Shown piece by piece: positions 52,750 through 61,874 of a stretch of 64,000 bases of DNA. Under the pieces are notes generated by a model. That model searched no databases. It saw nothing but the letters and a program-made list of their open reading frames with translations, and was not told the DNA's origin. The first letter of the stretch is position 1; each line of letters opens with the position of its first letter. Source of the stretch: Acidobacteriota bacterium (GTDB taxonomy: Bacteria; Acidobacteriota; Blastocatellia; RBC074); contig JAFDVI010000033.1 of the NCBI GenBank assembly GCA_018269055.1, forward strand, positions 62,001 to 126,000. Reading direction: 5' to 3'. Both the position numbers and the translations under genes were made by a program.

Positions 52750-53280
52750 ATGAAAAAACGCTTTCAGGTCATCGTTTATGGAGTTCTATTACTGCTCACG
52801 TGCAGTTTCACGGAATGTTACAAACCGGTCGGGCAAGGCGACGGTTTGCCCAAACACATTCGTACGCTGGCGATTCCGCCGTTTCAAAACCCAAGCCTGC
52901 GCTTCAAAGTCGAGCAGCGATTTACCTCGGCGATGATTGATGAAGCGCTCCGGCGCGCGCGAGCGCTACACGTCGTGTCCACCGCCGAAGATGCCGACGC
53001 CGTAATGCTGGGCACAATCAAAAGCTTTTCTCTTCGTCCCGTTGGGTTGGATGATTTGGGCCGAGCGCGCGTGTTTGAAGTCGCCATCACCATTGAAATG
53101 ATCGTCAAGGATCAGACGAAAAACAAAGTCCTGTTCCAAAATCCCAACCTCGTTTTCCGCGGCGAATATGAAATCGCCAGCGATCCGAAAACCTTCTTCA
53201 GCGAAGAGGGTCCGGCCGTTGACCGCATTGCGCGCGACTTTGCCAAAAGCGTGATGACCACAATCTTGGAAGGCTTCTGA
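52750..53280 (+). CDS. lptE: LPS-assembly lipoprotein LptE
   Basis: 176 residues from the ATG at 52750 (GAGGA 7 nt upstream). A signal sequence with Cys18 and Cys23 (GVLLLLTCSFTEC) is followed by the LptE domain: LAIPPFQNPSLRFKVEQRFT, AMIDEALRRARALHVV, EDADAVMLGTIKSFSL and ARDFAKSVMTTILEGF. LptE plugs the LptD barrel that inserts lipopolysaccharide in the outer membrane. The lipobox is not canonical. lptE next to holA is a conserved neighbourhood in many bacteria and supports the call. Confidence 0.88.
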   Translation: MKKRFQVIVYGVLLLLTCSFTECYKPVGQGDGLPKHIRTLAIPPFQNPSLRFKVEQRFTSAMIDEALRRARALHVVSTAEDADAVMLGTIKSFSLRPVGLDDLGRARVFEVAITIEMIVKDQTKNKVLFQNPNLVFRGEYEIASDPKTFFSEEGPAVDRIARDFAKSVMTTILEGF

Positions 53281-53290
53281 GTTTGAGTGT

Positions 53291-54364
53291 ATGAAAAAAG
53301 CCGGCACACAAGACGCGCTGAGATCGCAATCCGACTTTCACCGCAAACTGCAAAGCGGCCAGATTGCGCCACTCTATTTATTTGAAGGCGCGGAAAGGTA
53401 TCTGCGCGATCAGGCGCTGAAAACGCTGGCCGACGCAGCGGTGGACGCTTCGGTGCGCGATTTCAACTATGCGGCGATTTCCGTAGCCCAAGGCGATCTG
53501 GACGAAGCCATCGCGTTGGCCAAACAGTTCCCTATGATTTCCGCTCGGCGAATGATCGTCGTTACTGGGTTTGAAGCAATCAGTGATGATGACCAGTTGG
53601 AGCTATTGAAAAATTACCTTCGCAATCCGGTCGAAACGTCCGTGCTGGTGTTTGTCAGCGATGGACTGGACAACCGGCGCAACATTTCGACGATGCTGCG
53701 GAAAACCTGCGAAGTCGTCAGCTTTGAAGCATTGGACGAACGCGGTGGAGCGCCAACCTGGATTCGTGATTATGTCACGCGAGCGGGATGTTCGATTGAC
53801 CAGGCATCGGCAACCTATTTGGTCGGAATGGTCGGTGTGGATTTGCTGCGGCTGTCGAACGAACTCGACAAACTTATTGCCTTCGTCGGCGACAAAGGAC
53901 GCATCACCCAGGACGAAATTGACGGACTGGTGCGCCATTCGCGCGAACATTCCAACTTCGAATTGACCGACGCCATTGTCGAAGGTAATCGAAAAAAAGC
54001 TTTGAGCCTGCTCCATCGAATTTTCGACAACGCTTCGGATTCGCCACAAACATTGAGCTTGATGATTCTGGGAGCAATTGCCAGCAATTACCGCAAAATG
54101 TTGGGCGCCAAGGAGTTAATGCGACAAAACGCTCCAAATTCCGAAGTCGCAAAGCTTGTCGGATTACCGCCATTCAAAGTCGGCTCGTTCAATGAACAAG
54201 TCCGGCGGATTGAAACTTCGCAATTGTTGAAAGGAATGGAGCGAATTGCTGCGACCGATCTGGCGTTGAAAACGTCCATGGCTACGCCGCGCTTATTGCT
54301 GGAAGTTTTGATCTGCGAATTGTGTCCGGCAAAATCGGAGCGCCTCGCAGGATTTCAGCGGTGA
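53291..54364 (+). CDS. holA: DNA polymerase III subunit delta
   Basis: 357 residues, 10 nt after lptE. HolA signatures: APLYLFEGAERYLRDQALKT, ISARRMIVVTGFEAI, LRNPVETSVLVFVSDGLDNR, LLRLSNELDKLIAFVG, SNFELTDAIVEGNRKKAL and LMILGAIASNYRKMLGAKEL. The delta subunit opens the sliding clamp within the clamp loader. Full length for the family. Confidence 0.96.
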   Translation: MKKAGTQDALRSQSDFHRKLQSGQIAPLYLFEGAERYLRDQALKTLADAAVDASVRDFNYAAISVAQGDLDEAIALAKQFPMISARRMIVVTGFEAISDDDQLELLKNYLRNPVETSVLVFVSDGLDNRRNISTMLRKTCEVVSFEALDERGGAPTWIRDYVTRAGCSIDQASATYLVGMVGVDLLRLSNELDKLIAFVGDKGRITQDEIDGLVRHSREHSNFELTDAIVEGNRKKALSLLHRIFDNASDSPQTLSLMILGAIASNYRKMLGAKELMRQNAPNSEVAKLVGLPPFKVGSFNEQVRRIETSQLLKGMERIAATDLALKTSMATPRLLLEVLICELCPAKSERLAGFQR

Positions 54365-54442
54365 CATTCGGGCACTGCCCTGTTACACTGCGCCCCGCTC
54401 ACACATCGCTCCAATACTTTTCTCTTGGGAGTAAACACATAG

Positions 54443-55486
54443 ATGAAGCTAAAACACACCCTGAGCTTTTTCGCCGTTTGGTTGGCGCTGGCAACGGCCG
54501 CGTTTGGGCAGGCAGCCCCCTCAAGTGCGCCGAAACTGGCCATCAAGGAAACCAACCATAATGTCGGTGATGTCAAAAAAGGCGTAAGTGCAAATTTTTC
54601 TTTTGTCTTCAAAAATGAAGGCTCGGCGGACCTGGAAATCAAACGCGTTGCTCCGAGTTGAGGATGCACGGCAAGCGACTTTACCAAAGTCGTCCCTCCT
54701 GGTCAGGAAGGCAAAATTACACTCTCTGTCGCAACCGATCATTACACTGGACCTGTCACCAAAACGGCTGAGGTGTACACCAACGACCCGCAGAAAGAGC
54801 AGTTTACGCTGATGCTGAGCATGGTTGTGCTCAGCGATATGACTCCCAATGGAAAAATTGTCGGGCCGTTTTTGGTTGGGCCGAACAATCAGTGGAGCGC
54901 GAATACGGCTCAAGGGTTCAGCGTCAATGGATTGATTACGATCACCAATAACACAGAACAACCAATCAAAATCACAAAGGCGACTTCGGACGTGGAATCG
55001 TTCGCGACCCGCTTGCAAACGCTGGAAGAAGGCAAACGGTATTCGCTGGAAGTGATCAGCGCCGCCGGATTGCCTGTCGGCAACCACGTCCAACACGTCA
55101 AACTGATGACGGACAGCAAGGAAATGCCGGAATTGGCGATTGACCTGCAAGTCGTGGTTTTCCCGGCGGTCACGGTCAATCCCAACAATCTGGTTTTTGA
55201 TCGGGTTTCCGTTTCACAACCGGATTCCGACGTGACGTTTCTAAGCAAATTCGTCTGGTTGAAGCTGGGGCGCGGCGATGGATTGGAAATCAAATCCATG
55301 ACTTCCGATCTGCCCTTTATCAAAGCCAAGATTGAATCTACCAACGGTAATGGGCAAACCATTGTGTTACGAATCGGATTCAGCGACAAACCGCCGGTCG
55401 GCACGCACAAAGGCAAATTGCGGATTGAAACCAATAACCAAACGATCAAAGAAATCGAAGTGCCGATTACGGTCACGGCCAATTGA
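54443..55486 (+). CDS. DUF1573 exported protein with in-frame TGA at a conserved Cys (selenoprotein candidate)
   Basis: The frame runs from ATG 54443 through a TGA at 54659-54661 to a stop at 55486, 347 codons counting the TGA. A signal peptide (LSFFAVWLALATAAFG) precedes the DUF1573 domain: FKNEGSADLEIKRVAPS, then TGA-G-C-T, then FTKVVPPGQEGKITLSV and KTAEVYTNDPQKEQF. The family motif at this place is SCGCT, so the TGA replaces the first Cys, at residue 73. Coding character and homology continue without a shift on both sides. Either the TGA is read as selenocysteine, or the gene carries a nonsense change. A hairpin follows the TGA. Two further Ig-like domains make up the rest. Confidence 0.85.
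54675..54693 (+). promoter_or_regulatory. Hairpin 21 nt after the TGA, possible SECIS
   Basis: GCGACTTT-ACC-AAAGTCGT, 8 pairs (one G-U at the base) and a 3-nt loop. The distance from the TGA to the loop (21 nt) lies in the range described for bacterial SECIS elements, and the stem length fits. The loop has no G at its start, which most bacterial SECIS loops have, so this is weak support. Confidence 0.35.
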
Positions 55487-55511
55487 TCGCTTTCTTGGCA
55501 AGTTCGAAAAC

Positions 55512-55557
55512 AAAAAGCGGATTGCGATTCCACTCAAACAATCGCAATCCGCTTTTT
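55512..55557. terminator. Bidirectional terminator between DUF1573 and radical SAM genes
   Basis: Perfect 17-bp stem AAAAAGCGGATTGCGAT / ATCGCAATCCGCTTTTT with a 12-nt loop between two convergent genes. Confidence 0.93.
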
Positions 55558-55573
55558 CTTTCCCAAGTTAAAG

Positions 55574-56611
55574 CTAAGCCGCAGAGGCTTTCGCATCGGA
55601 ATTCATCAGGCCGCTCACTTGGACAAGCATCGGTTGCTGGCTGGTTTTGCCAAACCGCTCCACGCAAACCAGACACGGATAATGCAGTTTTTCTTTTTGC
55701 GCCGGGTCAGCCGCCATTGCCAGTCGCTCTTTGTGCACCTTGCCAATCAACTCCATCAAATTGCCGAGCGCTTCCGGCAAACTGATTTTCTTCAAATCCC
55801 CGACAATGTCTTCGCCGTCGCCTTGCGCGTCGCGGTAATTCGACAACTGGCAACAAAGCGTCAACCGGCCTTTGTAGTCAATGTTCAGGTCGTCCATCAT
55901 TAATGGCGCACAACGAGGCAAGAAGTAATCAGTATAAAATCCTACCGCCATCGTAATTTCATGCCGAAATCCTGCCATCACTCGCGCCACATCGCGTTCG
56001 ACGGCTCGCCATTCATTGAGCGGCAAAATCAGGTCTTCGCCCATATTATGTTCCGTCGGATTCTGATGGCCGAATACCTGTCGCCGAACTTTCAGGTGCG
56101 CTCCGAGCAACGCAAATTGGTCAATTTCGTGGCGGTTGACTTTGTTGATGGTCGTAATCAGCGACGGTTCAATCCCGACGGCGTGACACATTGCCACGGC
56201 GGTGACAACTTCCTTGTACGACCCTTTGCCACGTATCTTGTCATGGGTCGCTTCGGTCGCGCCATCCAAGCTAAAACTGATCCCGGCGAGTTTGGCTTTG
56301 CGGTTTGGCACGCTGACGGCTTTCAGCGTTTTCTGAAAGTTCCGGGCGTTGGTCAGAAAATGGTAGGTGTATCCATGTCTGGCAATGATGTCCAGACATT
56401 CGCCAAAGCGCGGGTGCATCGGCGGTTCGCCGCCCGTGATCGCTACGTGGTTGTAGCCGAGGAGCTTGCCTTCCATCAGAATTTTTTCCAGCAGTTCTGG
56501 CGGTAGAAACAAGTCTTTGTTGTTTTCAGCGCCGCCTCGATAAATGCTTCGAAAACAATGGGTGCAATCCAAATTACAAACGTTGTTCAGTTCAATTCCT
56601 ATGCGTGGCAT
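55574..56611 (-). CDS. Radical SAM protein with SPASM-like C-terminal Cys cluster
   Basis: 345 residues from the ATG at 56611 (AGGA 13 nt upstream; the frame extends to a TTG at 56689). Cys12, Cys16 and Cys19 in VCNLDCTHCFRS form the CxxxCxxC cluster motif. AITGGEPPMHPRF and GISFSLDGATEATHDKIRG are typical SAM and partner segments. The C-terminal part has RCAPLMM, LTLCCQLSN and YPCLVC, a SPASM or twitch pattern for auxiliary iron-sulfur clusters. Such proteins modify peptides or make cofactors. No precursor peptide or partner enzyme was recognised nearby, so the substrate is unknown. Confidence 0.9.
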   Translation of the reverse strand: MPRIGIELNNVCNLDCTHCFRSIYRGGAENNKDLFLPPELLEKILMEGKLLGYNHVAITGGEPPMHPRFGECLDIIARHGYTYHFLTNARNFQKTLKAVSVPNRKAKLAGISFSLDGATEATHDKIRGKGSYKEVVTAVAMCHAVGIEPSLITTINKVNRHEIDQFALLGAHLKVRRQVFGHQNPTEHNMGEDLILPLNEWRAVERDVARVMAGFRHEITMAVGFYTDYFLPRCAPLMMDDLNIDYKGRLTLCCQLSNYRDAQGDGEDIVGDLKKISLPEALGNLMELIGKVHKERLAMAADPAQKEKLHYPCLVCVERFGKTSQQPMLVQVSGLMNSDAKASAA

Positions 56612-57047
56612 AAAAGCGGAGTTTCCTAACGTGTGTTGTATGAATTCGGTGTCGGGATCAAAACGCTGCGGGTGTTTTAGACAGGGCAAGCGAGCGTCCG
56701 GCAGCGAGTGCGGATTTTACAATGCGAATTCAGCAAAAGCGAACGCGAAGTTTGGCGCTTTCCACGGTTAATCCCTCGGCAAGTTATTGCGGCATTTCAT
56801 AGCGTTAGGCTATGATGGCGCGCCTTGCGGCGGATGGATTCGGGGAATTTTTCGTCGCTTTATAACTCACAAATGACCGTGTTTGCCGGTCGAGATTAAA
56901 TTTGATTTGAATAGAGCAACCGCACTTTTTAGGGCGGCATCACAGGGGCCGACGAGCTGCGACGGAGTTCTTTAAGCATATCTTCAACGCCGCGCCGCCA
57001 ATCCTACTTGAATCTGTGATGCCTGGCTTCTGGAGCAACCGAACAGC
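56612..57047. other. Divergent intergenic region before the third sigma factor
   Basis: 436 nt between the radical SAM gene and a sigma factor gene. It holds a 7-bp hairpin TCATAGC-gttag-GCTATGA (56797-56815) and AT-rich stretches suited to promoters. No gene was recognised. Confidence 0.5.
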
Positions 57048-57614
57048 GTGACAGCGAATGGGATCTACAATGCCAAGGCGGATTTCGACTTGGCTCAGGC
57101 GTCAGCACGAGGAGACATCAAGGCTTTTGAGACGCTTTACGAACGTCACAATCGTCGCGTTTACAGCTTATGTTTACGTATGCTGGCCAACGCGACCGAA
57201 GCCGAAGATCTGACGCAGGAAGTCTTCATTCAGCTCTTCCGCAAGATCGGCAGTTTTCGTGGCGAGTCCGCGTTTACGACCTGGTTGCACCGCATGACGG
57301 TCAATCACGTTCTGATGCATTTTCGGAAACGCGGCGTAAAATACGAGATGACGACCGAGGAAGGCGAAATCGGTGAGTTGCAAGACATCATTCAATCGGT
57401 CACGGAACGTCCGCGTCACGTTGACCGATTAACACTGGATAAAGCCATCAAGGAATTGCCACGCGGTTATCGAATGGTTTTTGTCCTGCACGATGTCGAA
57501 GGATTCGAGCACGAGGAAATTGCCAAAATGCTTGGGGTCAGCGTGGGAACTTCGAAATCGCAACTTCATAAAGCCCGAATGAAGTTACGCGATTTGCTGA
57601 ATAAAAAGGCATAA
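57048..57614 (+). CDS. ECF sigma-70 factor (RpoE type)
   Basis: 188 residues starting at GTG 57048 with GGAG 12 nt upstream. Region 2: FETLYERHNRRVYSLCLRML, TEAEDLTQEVFIQLFRKI, FTTWLHRMTVNHVLMHFRK. Region 4: LPRGYRMVFVLHDVEGFEHE and LGVSVGTSKSQLHKARMKLR. It is followed by a zinc-type anti-sigma factor on the same strand. Confidence 0.95.
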   Translation: MTANGIYNAKADFDLAQASARGDIKAFETLYERHNRRVYSLCLRMLANATEAEDLTQEVFIQLFRKIGSFRGESAFTTWLHRMTVNHVLMHFRKRGVKYEMTTEEGEIGELQDIIQSVTERPRHVDRLTLDKAIKELPRGYRMVFVLHDVEGFEHEEIAKMLGVSVGTSKSQLHKARMKLRDLLNKKA

Positions 57615-57726
57615 CTCGTCGGTTGTCAGTTGCCAGTTCTACGAATAATCCTCACAAGATTTAGGCTACGCGGGTAGCCGCTGGTGATTGACGAAAAAGG
57701 TAAGTAGCAACAGAGAGGGAAGTTGT

Positions 57727-58419
57727 ATGGAATGCCGAGCAGTTATTGATTCGTTGTCCGATTACCTGGACGGTCAAGGAACCTGGTTTTCGGAAAACGA
57801 AAAAAGCTCTATCGAAAAACATCTGGATGCTTGCCCCAACTGCCAGAGCCTGAAATTTGAATTAACCGAAATCAAAACCGCCGCCCGCGAATTGCCGTTG
57901 CATACACCGCCACACGCCATGTGGGTTCGCATCGCCAATACGCTTGAAGCGGAATTGCCCGCTTCCGAGCGCAAAACGCGAGAAGAATTTCCAACAGAAA
58001 CCTGGTGGGAACGTCTCAGGGCGCGTCAATTCACGTTCACCATACCGCAGATGGCTGGCGCTGGCGTATTAGCCGCAGCTTTGATTATTGTGGGGATTTA
58101 CGGGCTTTCAGGGCAATCTCCCAACGCGGATCCGACCAAATTAAGCTTGGTTGGTGTGCAGACAGCCTTTTTGCCGGATGAAGATCAGATCAAAGCCGAA
58201 TTGAGTCGTCGGCTGAATGAGATCAATAAACTCAAAGCTGGTTGGAACGCGCAATCGCGCACCGATTTTGAAAACCATTTGGCACAAATCGAAGAATCTT
58301 TGGAGCAATGTCGAACCGCGTTACGCGCCAATCCTGAGGACAAGGTTCATCAGCAAACGCTGCGAAATCTGTACAACGAAAAGCGGCAATTGATCGAAAA
58401 CGCTGAGCGGGCAAAATAG
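57727..58419 (+). CDS. Zinc-type anti-sigma factor, membrane-anchored
   Basis: 230 residues from the ATG at 57727 (GAGGGAAG 7 nt upstream). The ZAS-like N-terminus reads MECRAVIDSLSDYLDGQ and IEKHLDACPNCQSL. One transmembrane helix (MAGAGVLAAALIIVGIYGL, about 110-130) precedes a periplasmic helical domain (ELSRRLNEINKLKAGW, QIEESLEQCRTAL). It pairs with the sigma factor just upstream (112 nt gap). A hairpin repeat follows its stop. Confidence 0.92.
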   Translation: MECRAVIDSLSDYLDGQGTWFSENEKSSIEKHLDACPNCQSLKFELTEIKTAARELPLHTPPHAMWVRIANTLEAELPASERKTREEFPTETWWERLRARQFTFTIPQMAGAGVLAAALIIVGIYGLSGQSPNADPTKLSLVGVQTAFLPDEDQIKAELSRRLNEINKLKAGWNAQSRTDFENHLAQIEESLEQCRTALRANPEDKVHQQTLRNLYNEKRQLIENAERAK

Positions 58420-58446
58420 TAACATTGTCGCCCACAAACATCCGGT

Positions 58447-58506
58447 AGTGCGGCAAGCGACACAAAAACATCATTTTTTGATGTTGAAGTTGTTGCTTGC
58501 CGCACT
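58447..58506. repeat. Inverted repeat after the anti-sigma gene
   Basis: Arms AGTGCGGCAAGC (58447) and GCTTGCCGCACT (58495) are perfect inverses; inside them ACATCA and TGATGT pair around a T-run. It sits between the anti-sigma and O-antigen ligase genes and may work as terminator or repeat unit. Confidence 0.75.
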
Positions 58507-58561
58507 GCTTTTGAAGCGTAGTCAAACATTGAGAATCAGTAAAAAGCTACGTTAGACCTGA

Positions 58562-60118
58562 ATGACCCCCTCGCCAATTACTTCTCACGGGCAAACGACT
58601 GACGGCGTGAATCCTGCTTCCAAATCCGCCGCAGTTGCTTCTCCGACCGATTTTGATCAGTTTGCTGCCATCCAAACTCAGTCCATTCCCGCTCGTTGGT
58701 TGAATCGAATCATCATCCTGTTTTTGATTCTTTTTGCGTTGTCAGTTCCGCATTCGATTGCGGCTTCGCAAATCAGCCTGGGATTAGGGTTGCTTGCCTG
58801 GATTGTGCGCGATTTGATTTTGAGAAAACTGCATTTCGCCCGAACGCTGATTGATCTGCCGTTTGCCTGCTTCACAGGTTTGACGATTTTGTCCTCCATC
58901 TTTTCCGTGGAACCCGGCGTCAGTTTGCCCAAGCTGAAATCGTTGGTGCTGTTCGCAACCATTTATTTGGTGGCGACCAATGTGCGATCGAGCGGCGTTC
59001 GCCTGCTGACCGGCTTGCTGATTGCATCGAGTCTGATTGGCGTAGGTTTCAGCCTGATGGAAAAGCTGCAAGGGCGCGGAATGATTATCAGTTCGATTGC
59101 CGCCGACAGTCCGCTGATGCAAAGCAAGCTTCTCCCCGGCGATGTCATCTGGATGATTGCGCGTCATCGCGTGGCTTCTGCTGAAGAGGCTTCGGCAGTC
59201 ATCCGCCGCCATCGCATAGGAGATACGCTGGATGTTGAAGCCCTTCACGCGGGCGATCCTGTGCCCGTGACGCTGACAGTCACCGACGAATTGAAAGCCA
59301 ATCCAAATCCACTCGGCATCACAACCGCTGGGCGAAGCCGCCAATTTCGTGTTTCTGGGTTTTCGCGCCAGTTTTTGACCTATGCTGAACAAATGCAGAT
59401 TCTTGCCATGCTTGCATTCGGCGGATTATTGACAGGCTTCCTAAGCCAGCGCCGAGAGAAAACCAAGTGGCTGATTCTTTGCTCTGCATTGTTCGCTCTG
59501 CTTGGTCTCGCGCTGGTACTGACCGCTTCACGCGCGGTGATTGCGTCCTGCATCGTAGCCTTGCTCCTCACTGCAATCAGCGCCGGCCGCCGAGCTGTGA
59601 TGACCGCTCTGATTGCCGCCTCCTTGCTTGGCGCGTTGGGCGTTTACGTTGTGACTTCTGCCAGACAGCAAGTCATGGCCAGTTTCACCGACGACAGCAC
59701 AACCCGCCGCATCGGTTATATGGAAGCCGGACTGCGAATGATTCCCCGGCATCCGTTGCTGGGCGTTGGCATGGATTCGCACAAACGCCACTGGCAGGAA
59801 TGGGGCTTTCCCGGCGATTACATCACCCACACGCATTCGACGCCGATTCAAATCGCGATGGACAGAGGGTTGCCTGCGCTTGGTTGTTACGTCTGGCTGA
59901 TTGCCGCAATGTTGCTGGCGGCAATTCGCAGCTTCAAACAGAAAAGCCAGCCTGAAATTCAAGCTGGCCTTTTTGAAAGAAGTTTATCGCTTGGCGTGTT
60001 CGGCGCAGTTGCAGGCTTTTTTCTCAGTTCGCTGACCAATTACAACTTCGGAGATTCCGAAACGCTGACGATGCTATTGTTCGTCGTCGGCCTGTTTTTC
60101 GCCAACAACCGAAACTGA
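58562..60118 (+). CDS. O-antigen ligase/polymerase family protein with embedded PDZ domain
   Basis: 518 residues, about ten transmembrane helices. The Wzy_C/WaaL core is shown by VLTASRAVIASCIVALLLTA, HPLLGVGMDSHKRHWQEWG, and YITHTHSTPIQIAMDRGLPA. Between helices, residues about 170-245 form a PDZ-like domain (RGMIISSIAADSPLMQSKLL, PGDVIWMIARHRV, GDTLDVEALHAGDPVPVTLT). These enzymes join O-antigen or other glycans to a lipid carrier product. The PDZ insertion is in a loop expected on the periplasmic side and could bind a partner protein tail. Preceded by a low-complexity N-terminus. Confidence 0.9.
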   Translation: MTPSPITSHGQTTDGVNPASKSAAVASPTDFDQFAAIQTQSIPARWLNRIIILFLILFALSVPHSIAASQISLGLGLLAWIVRDLILRKLHFARTLIDLPFACFTGLTILSSIFSVEPGVSLPKLKSLVLFATIYLVATNVRSSGVRLLTGLLIASSLIGVGFSLMEKLQGRGMIISSIAADSPLMQSKLLPGDVIWMIARHRVASAEEASAVIRRHRIGDTLDVEALHAGDPVPVTLTVTDELKANPNPLGITTAGRSRQFRVSGFSRQFLTYAEQMQILAMLAFGGLLTGFLSQRREKTKWLILCSALFALLGLALVLTASRAVIASCIVALLLTAISAGRRAVMTALIAASLLGALGVYVVTSARQQVMASFTDDSTTRRIGYMEAGLRMIPRHPLLGVGMDSHKRHWQEWGFPGDYITHTHSTPIQIAMDRGLPALGCYVWLIAAMLLAAIRSFKQKSQPEIQAGLFERSLSLGVFGAVAGFFLSSLTNYNFGDSETLTMLLFVVGLFFANNRN

Positions 60119-60135
60119 ATCAAGCTAAAAACTTT

Positions 60136-60238
60136 GAGACAGGATTTACAGGATTCAACAAGATGAAACAGCGATTGAGTTGATTTGAGAATGATCCTGT
60201 CCAATCTTGTCAATCCTGTCAATTATTCTTCCTGTCTC
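60136..60238. repeat. Inverted repeat, family 4, second copy
   Basis: 103 nt starting GAGACAGGATTTACAGGATT and ending CCTGTCTC, with inner CAATCCTGTC motifs. Shares the outer sequence CTTTGAGACAGG with the copy at 38845. It lies between the O-antigen ligase gene and the convergent DUF3500 gene. Confidence 0.8.
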
Positions 60239-60263
60239 AATTGCTTTTTTTGATTTAGCTCGC

Positions 60264-61325
60264 CTACTTTTTCGCCGAATCATGCGAAGCTTTGTAGTGT
60301 TCGCGCAGCAGATCGGCTCCGAAATCTCCGTTGAAATCCCGCCAGACGGAATGAATGTGGTTGCCGTCGTTTTGCGTGTTGTCGTATTCGACCAGGAACG
60401 TCGGCCCTTGCAACCGGTAATAATGCAAATCCCCTTTGTTGACGCCGCCCGCCCAGGCGAAATAAATCTTGTCCATCCCTGCGCCTTTTAACTTGGCGCG
60501 ACGCTCCGCAGCCGATTCATCCAGCATTCGGCTTAAATAAACTTCCAGCAATTGATTGAACAATTCCTTTTGCTGTTTGTTGAGTTGCGCGTATGCGATG
60601 CCGTCGGGTTTCAGCGGATCAATTTTCAGTTTGTTGACGGTCAGAACGTCGCCCGGCGCTTTTTGATCGTAAATGGCGATGGCTTTCTGTTTGGCATCCA
60701 GCGATTGCACCAACGCTCGACCTTTGTCCTCTTCGCCGGCCAGAACGCGCAGGCCTTTGCGTTCGCCCTGGCGAACCTCCGCCGGATTTGTGCCGAAAAA
60801 TGCCGGGGCATTGGCGATCAATTCGCCTTTGACCACCGTAAAATTCAAAGAAACATGATGGCCTTCAAAGCTCCAAGCCCAGCGATCCCGCGCGCCCGGC
60901 GTGCCGTAAATCCCGACGTAATACAGTTCGTGGTCACGCGGCCATGTCCGTTTCGGCCCTTCCATCTCGCGCAAAACGTCTTCCAGACTCATGATTGTGG
61001 TGGCCTTCTGATACCCCGCTGCGCTCAACCCTGTGCGCAAAAAATCCATGGCCAGCTTGCGTTGCGCTTCGGTCATTTCCTTCAGCGGAAGCCCTTTGCG
61101 TTCATTGCGCGGAACGAAAAACCACTCCGTCCGTTTATCGCTGTCAAAACTGAATTGCGCTTTGGCTTTCTGCTCCGTGTTGAGCGAAGCCAGAAATTTG
61201 TTGGCGCTGTCAGCCATCGCGGCAGCGGCGCGCATTTTGGCAACGCTTCTGACCAGCGAATGCCCGACAATCACCGAGACCGTCAGACAGGACAAAAGGA
61301 TTGCAGCGAGCTTGAGCGGTTTCAT
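60264..61325 (-). CDS. DUF3500 exported protein
   Basis: 353 residues from the ATG at 61325 (GGAGG 7 nt upstream). Signal peptide LAAILLSCLTVSVIVG, then the DUF3500 pattern: FLASLNTEQKAKAQFSFDS, WFFVPRNERKGLPLKEMT, YYVGIYGTPGARDRWAWSFE, GHHVSLNFTVVKGELIANAP, YFAWAGGVNKGDLHYYRLQG, FLVEYDNTQNDGNHIHSVWR. The family's biochemical role is not established. Its length and motifs are complete. It is alone on the minus strand, facing the O-antigen ligase gene. Confidence 0.92.
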   Translation of the reverse strand: MKPLKLAAILLSCLTVSVIVGHSLVRSVAKMRAAAAMADSANKFLASLNTEQKAKAQFSFDSDKRTEWFFVPRNERKGLPLKEMTEAQRKLAMDFLRTGLSAAGYQKATTIMSLEDVLREMEGPKRTWPRDHELYYVGIYGTPGARDRWAWSFEGHHVSLNFTVVKGELIANAPAFFGTNPAEVRQGERKGLRVLAGEEDKGRALVQSLDAKQKAIAIYDQKAPGDVLTVNKLKIDPLKPDGIAYAQLNKQQKELFNQLLEVYLSRMLDESAAERRAKLKGAGMDKIYFAWAGGVNKGDLHYYRLQGPTFLVEYDNTQNDGNHIHSVWRDFNGDFGADLLREHYKASHDSAKK

Positions 61326-61874
61326 CGTAAGCCTCCGAATGTTTAGTTGATGTTTGAACGGATGTGCCGTGATTTCGGCTGCCCTGCACTCTATTCGCAT
61401 TGGTCAAACCAGTCAAACAAAGTGATTTGGAAATGCTTTGCACCTCAATTTTTCCAAGCTATGAAGATCGTTCTTGGGAACAAAGATGACGCCAACCAGT
61501 CGCTTTTGTGGGATTTTTCCTTGCCATCTCGAATTGGATGGCTTACTTTCCGGCTGCACTAATTTCAGCAACCCTTGCAATGCCGAAAATAATTTAAGTT
61601 CCGATGCAAAGCGGAAAGCCAAATCAGCGGGCAATAAAAGCTTTACTTTCAGCATTCTCTGCCTTTCCGACTTTCATACGGTTGTTCACAGGTAACGAGA
61701 CAATTTGATTTTAGGTTATTGATCCATAACTCAGTATTCAGGCAAAGAGCTTCAATTTGACTGGCGTTGCGGCCTCGCCACCAAACGTGCTCTTCAGCAA
61801 ATGCCTTCTTTTTCGTCGGCCACGTGTTTACAGTTTCTGGCACTCGGTAACTTAGGTTTCCATCTCATAAAGCC
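61326..61874. other. Intergenic region with nothing recognised
   Basis: 549 nt between the divergent DUF3500 gene and a small membrane protein gene. It is AT-richer than its surroundings. Open frames here (for example 61413-61655 minus) show no signal peptide or familiar motif. Confidence 0.5.

Noticed and set aside
61413..61655. 80-codon minus-strand frame
   Set aside because: No ribosome site, signal peptide or motif; overlapped by an equally long frame on the other strand.
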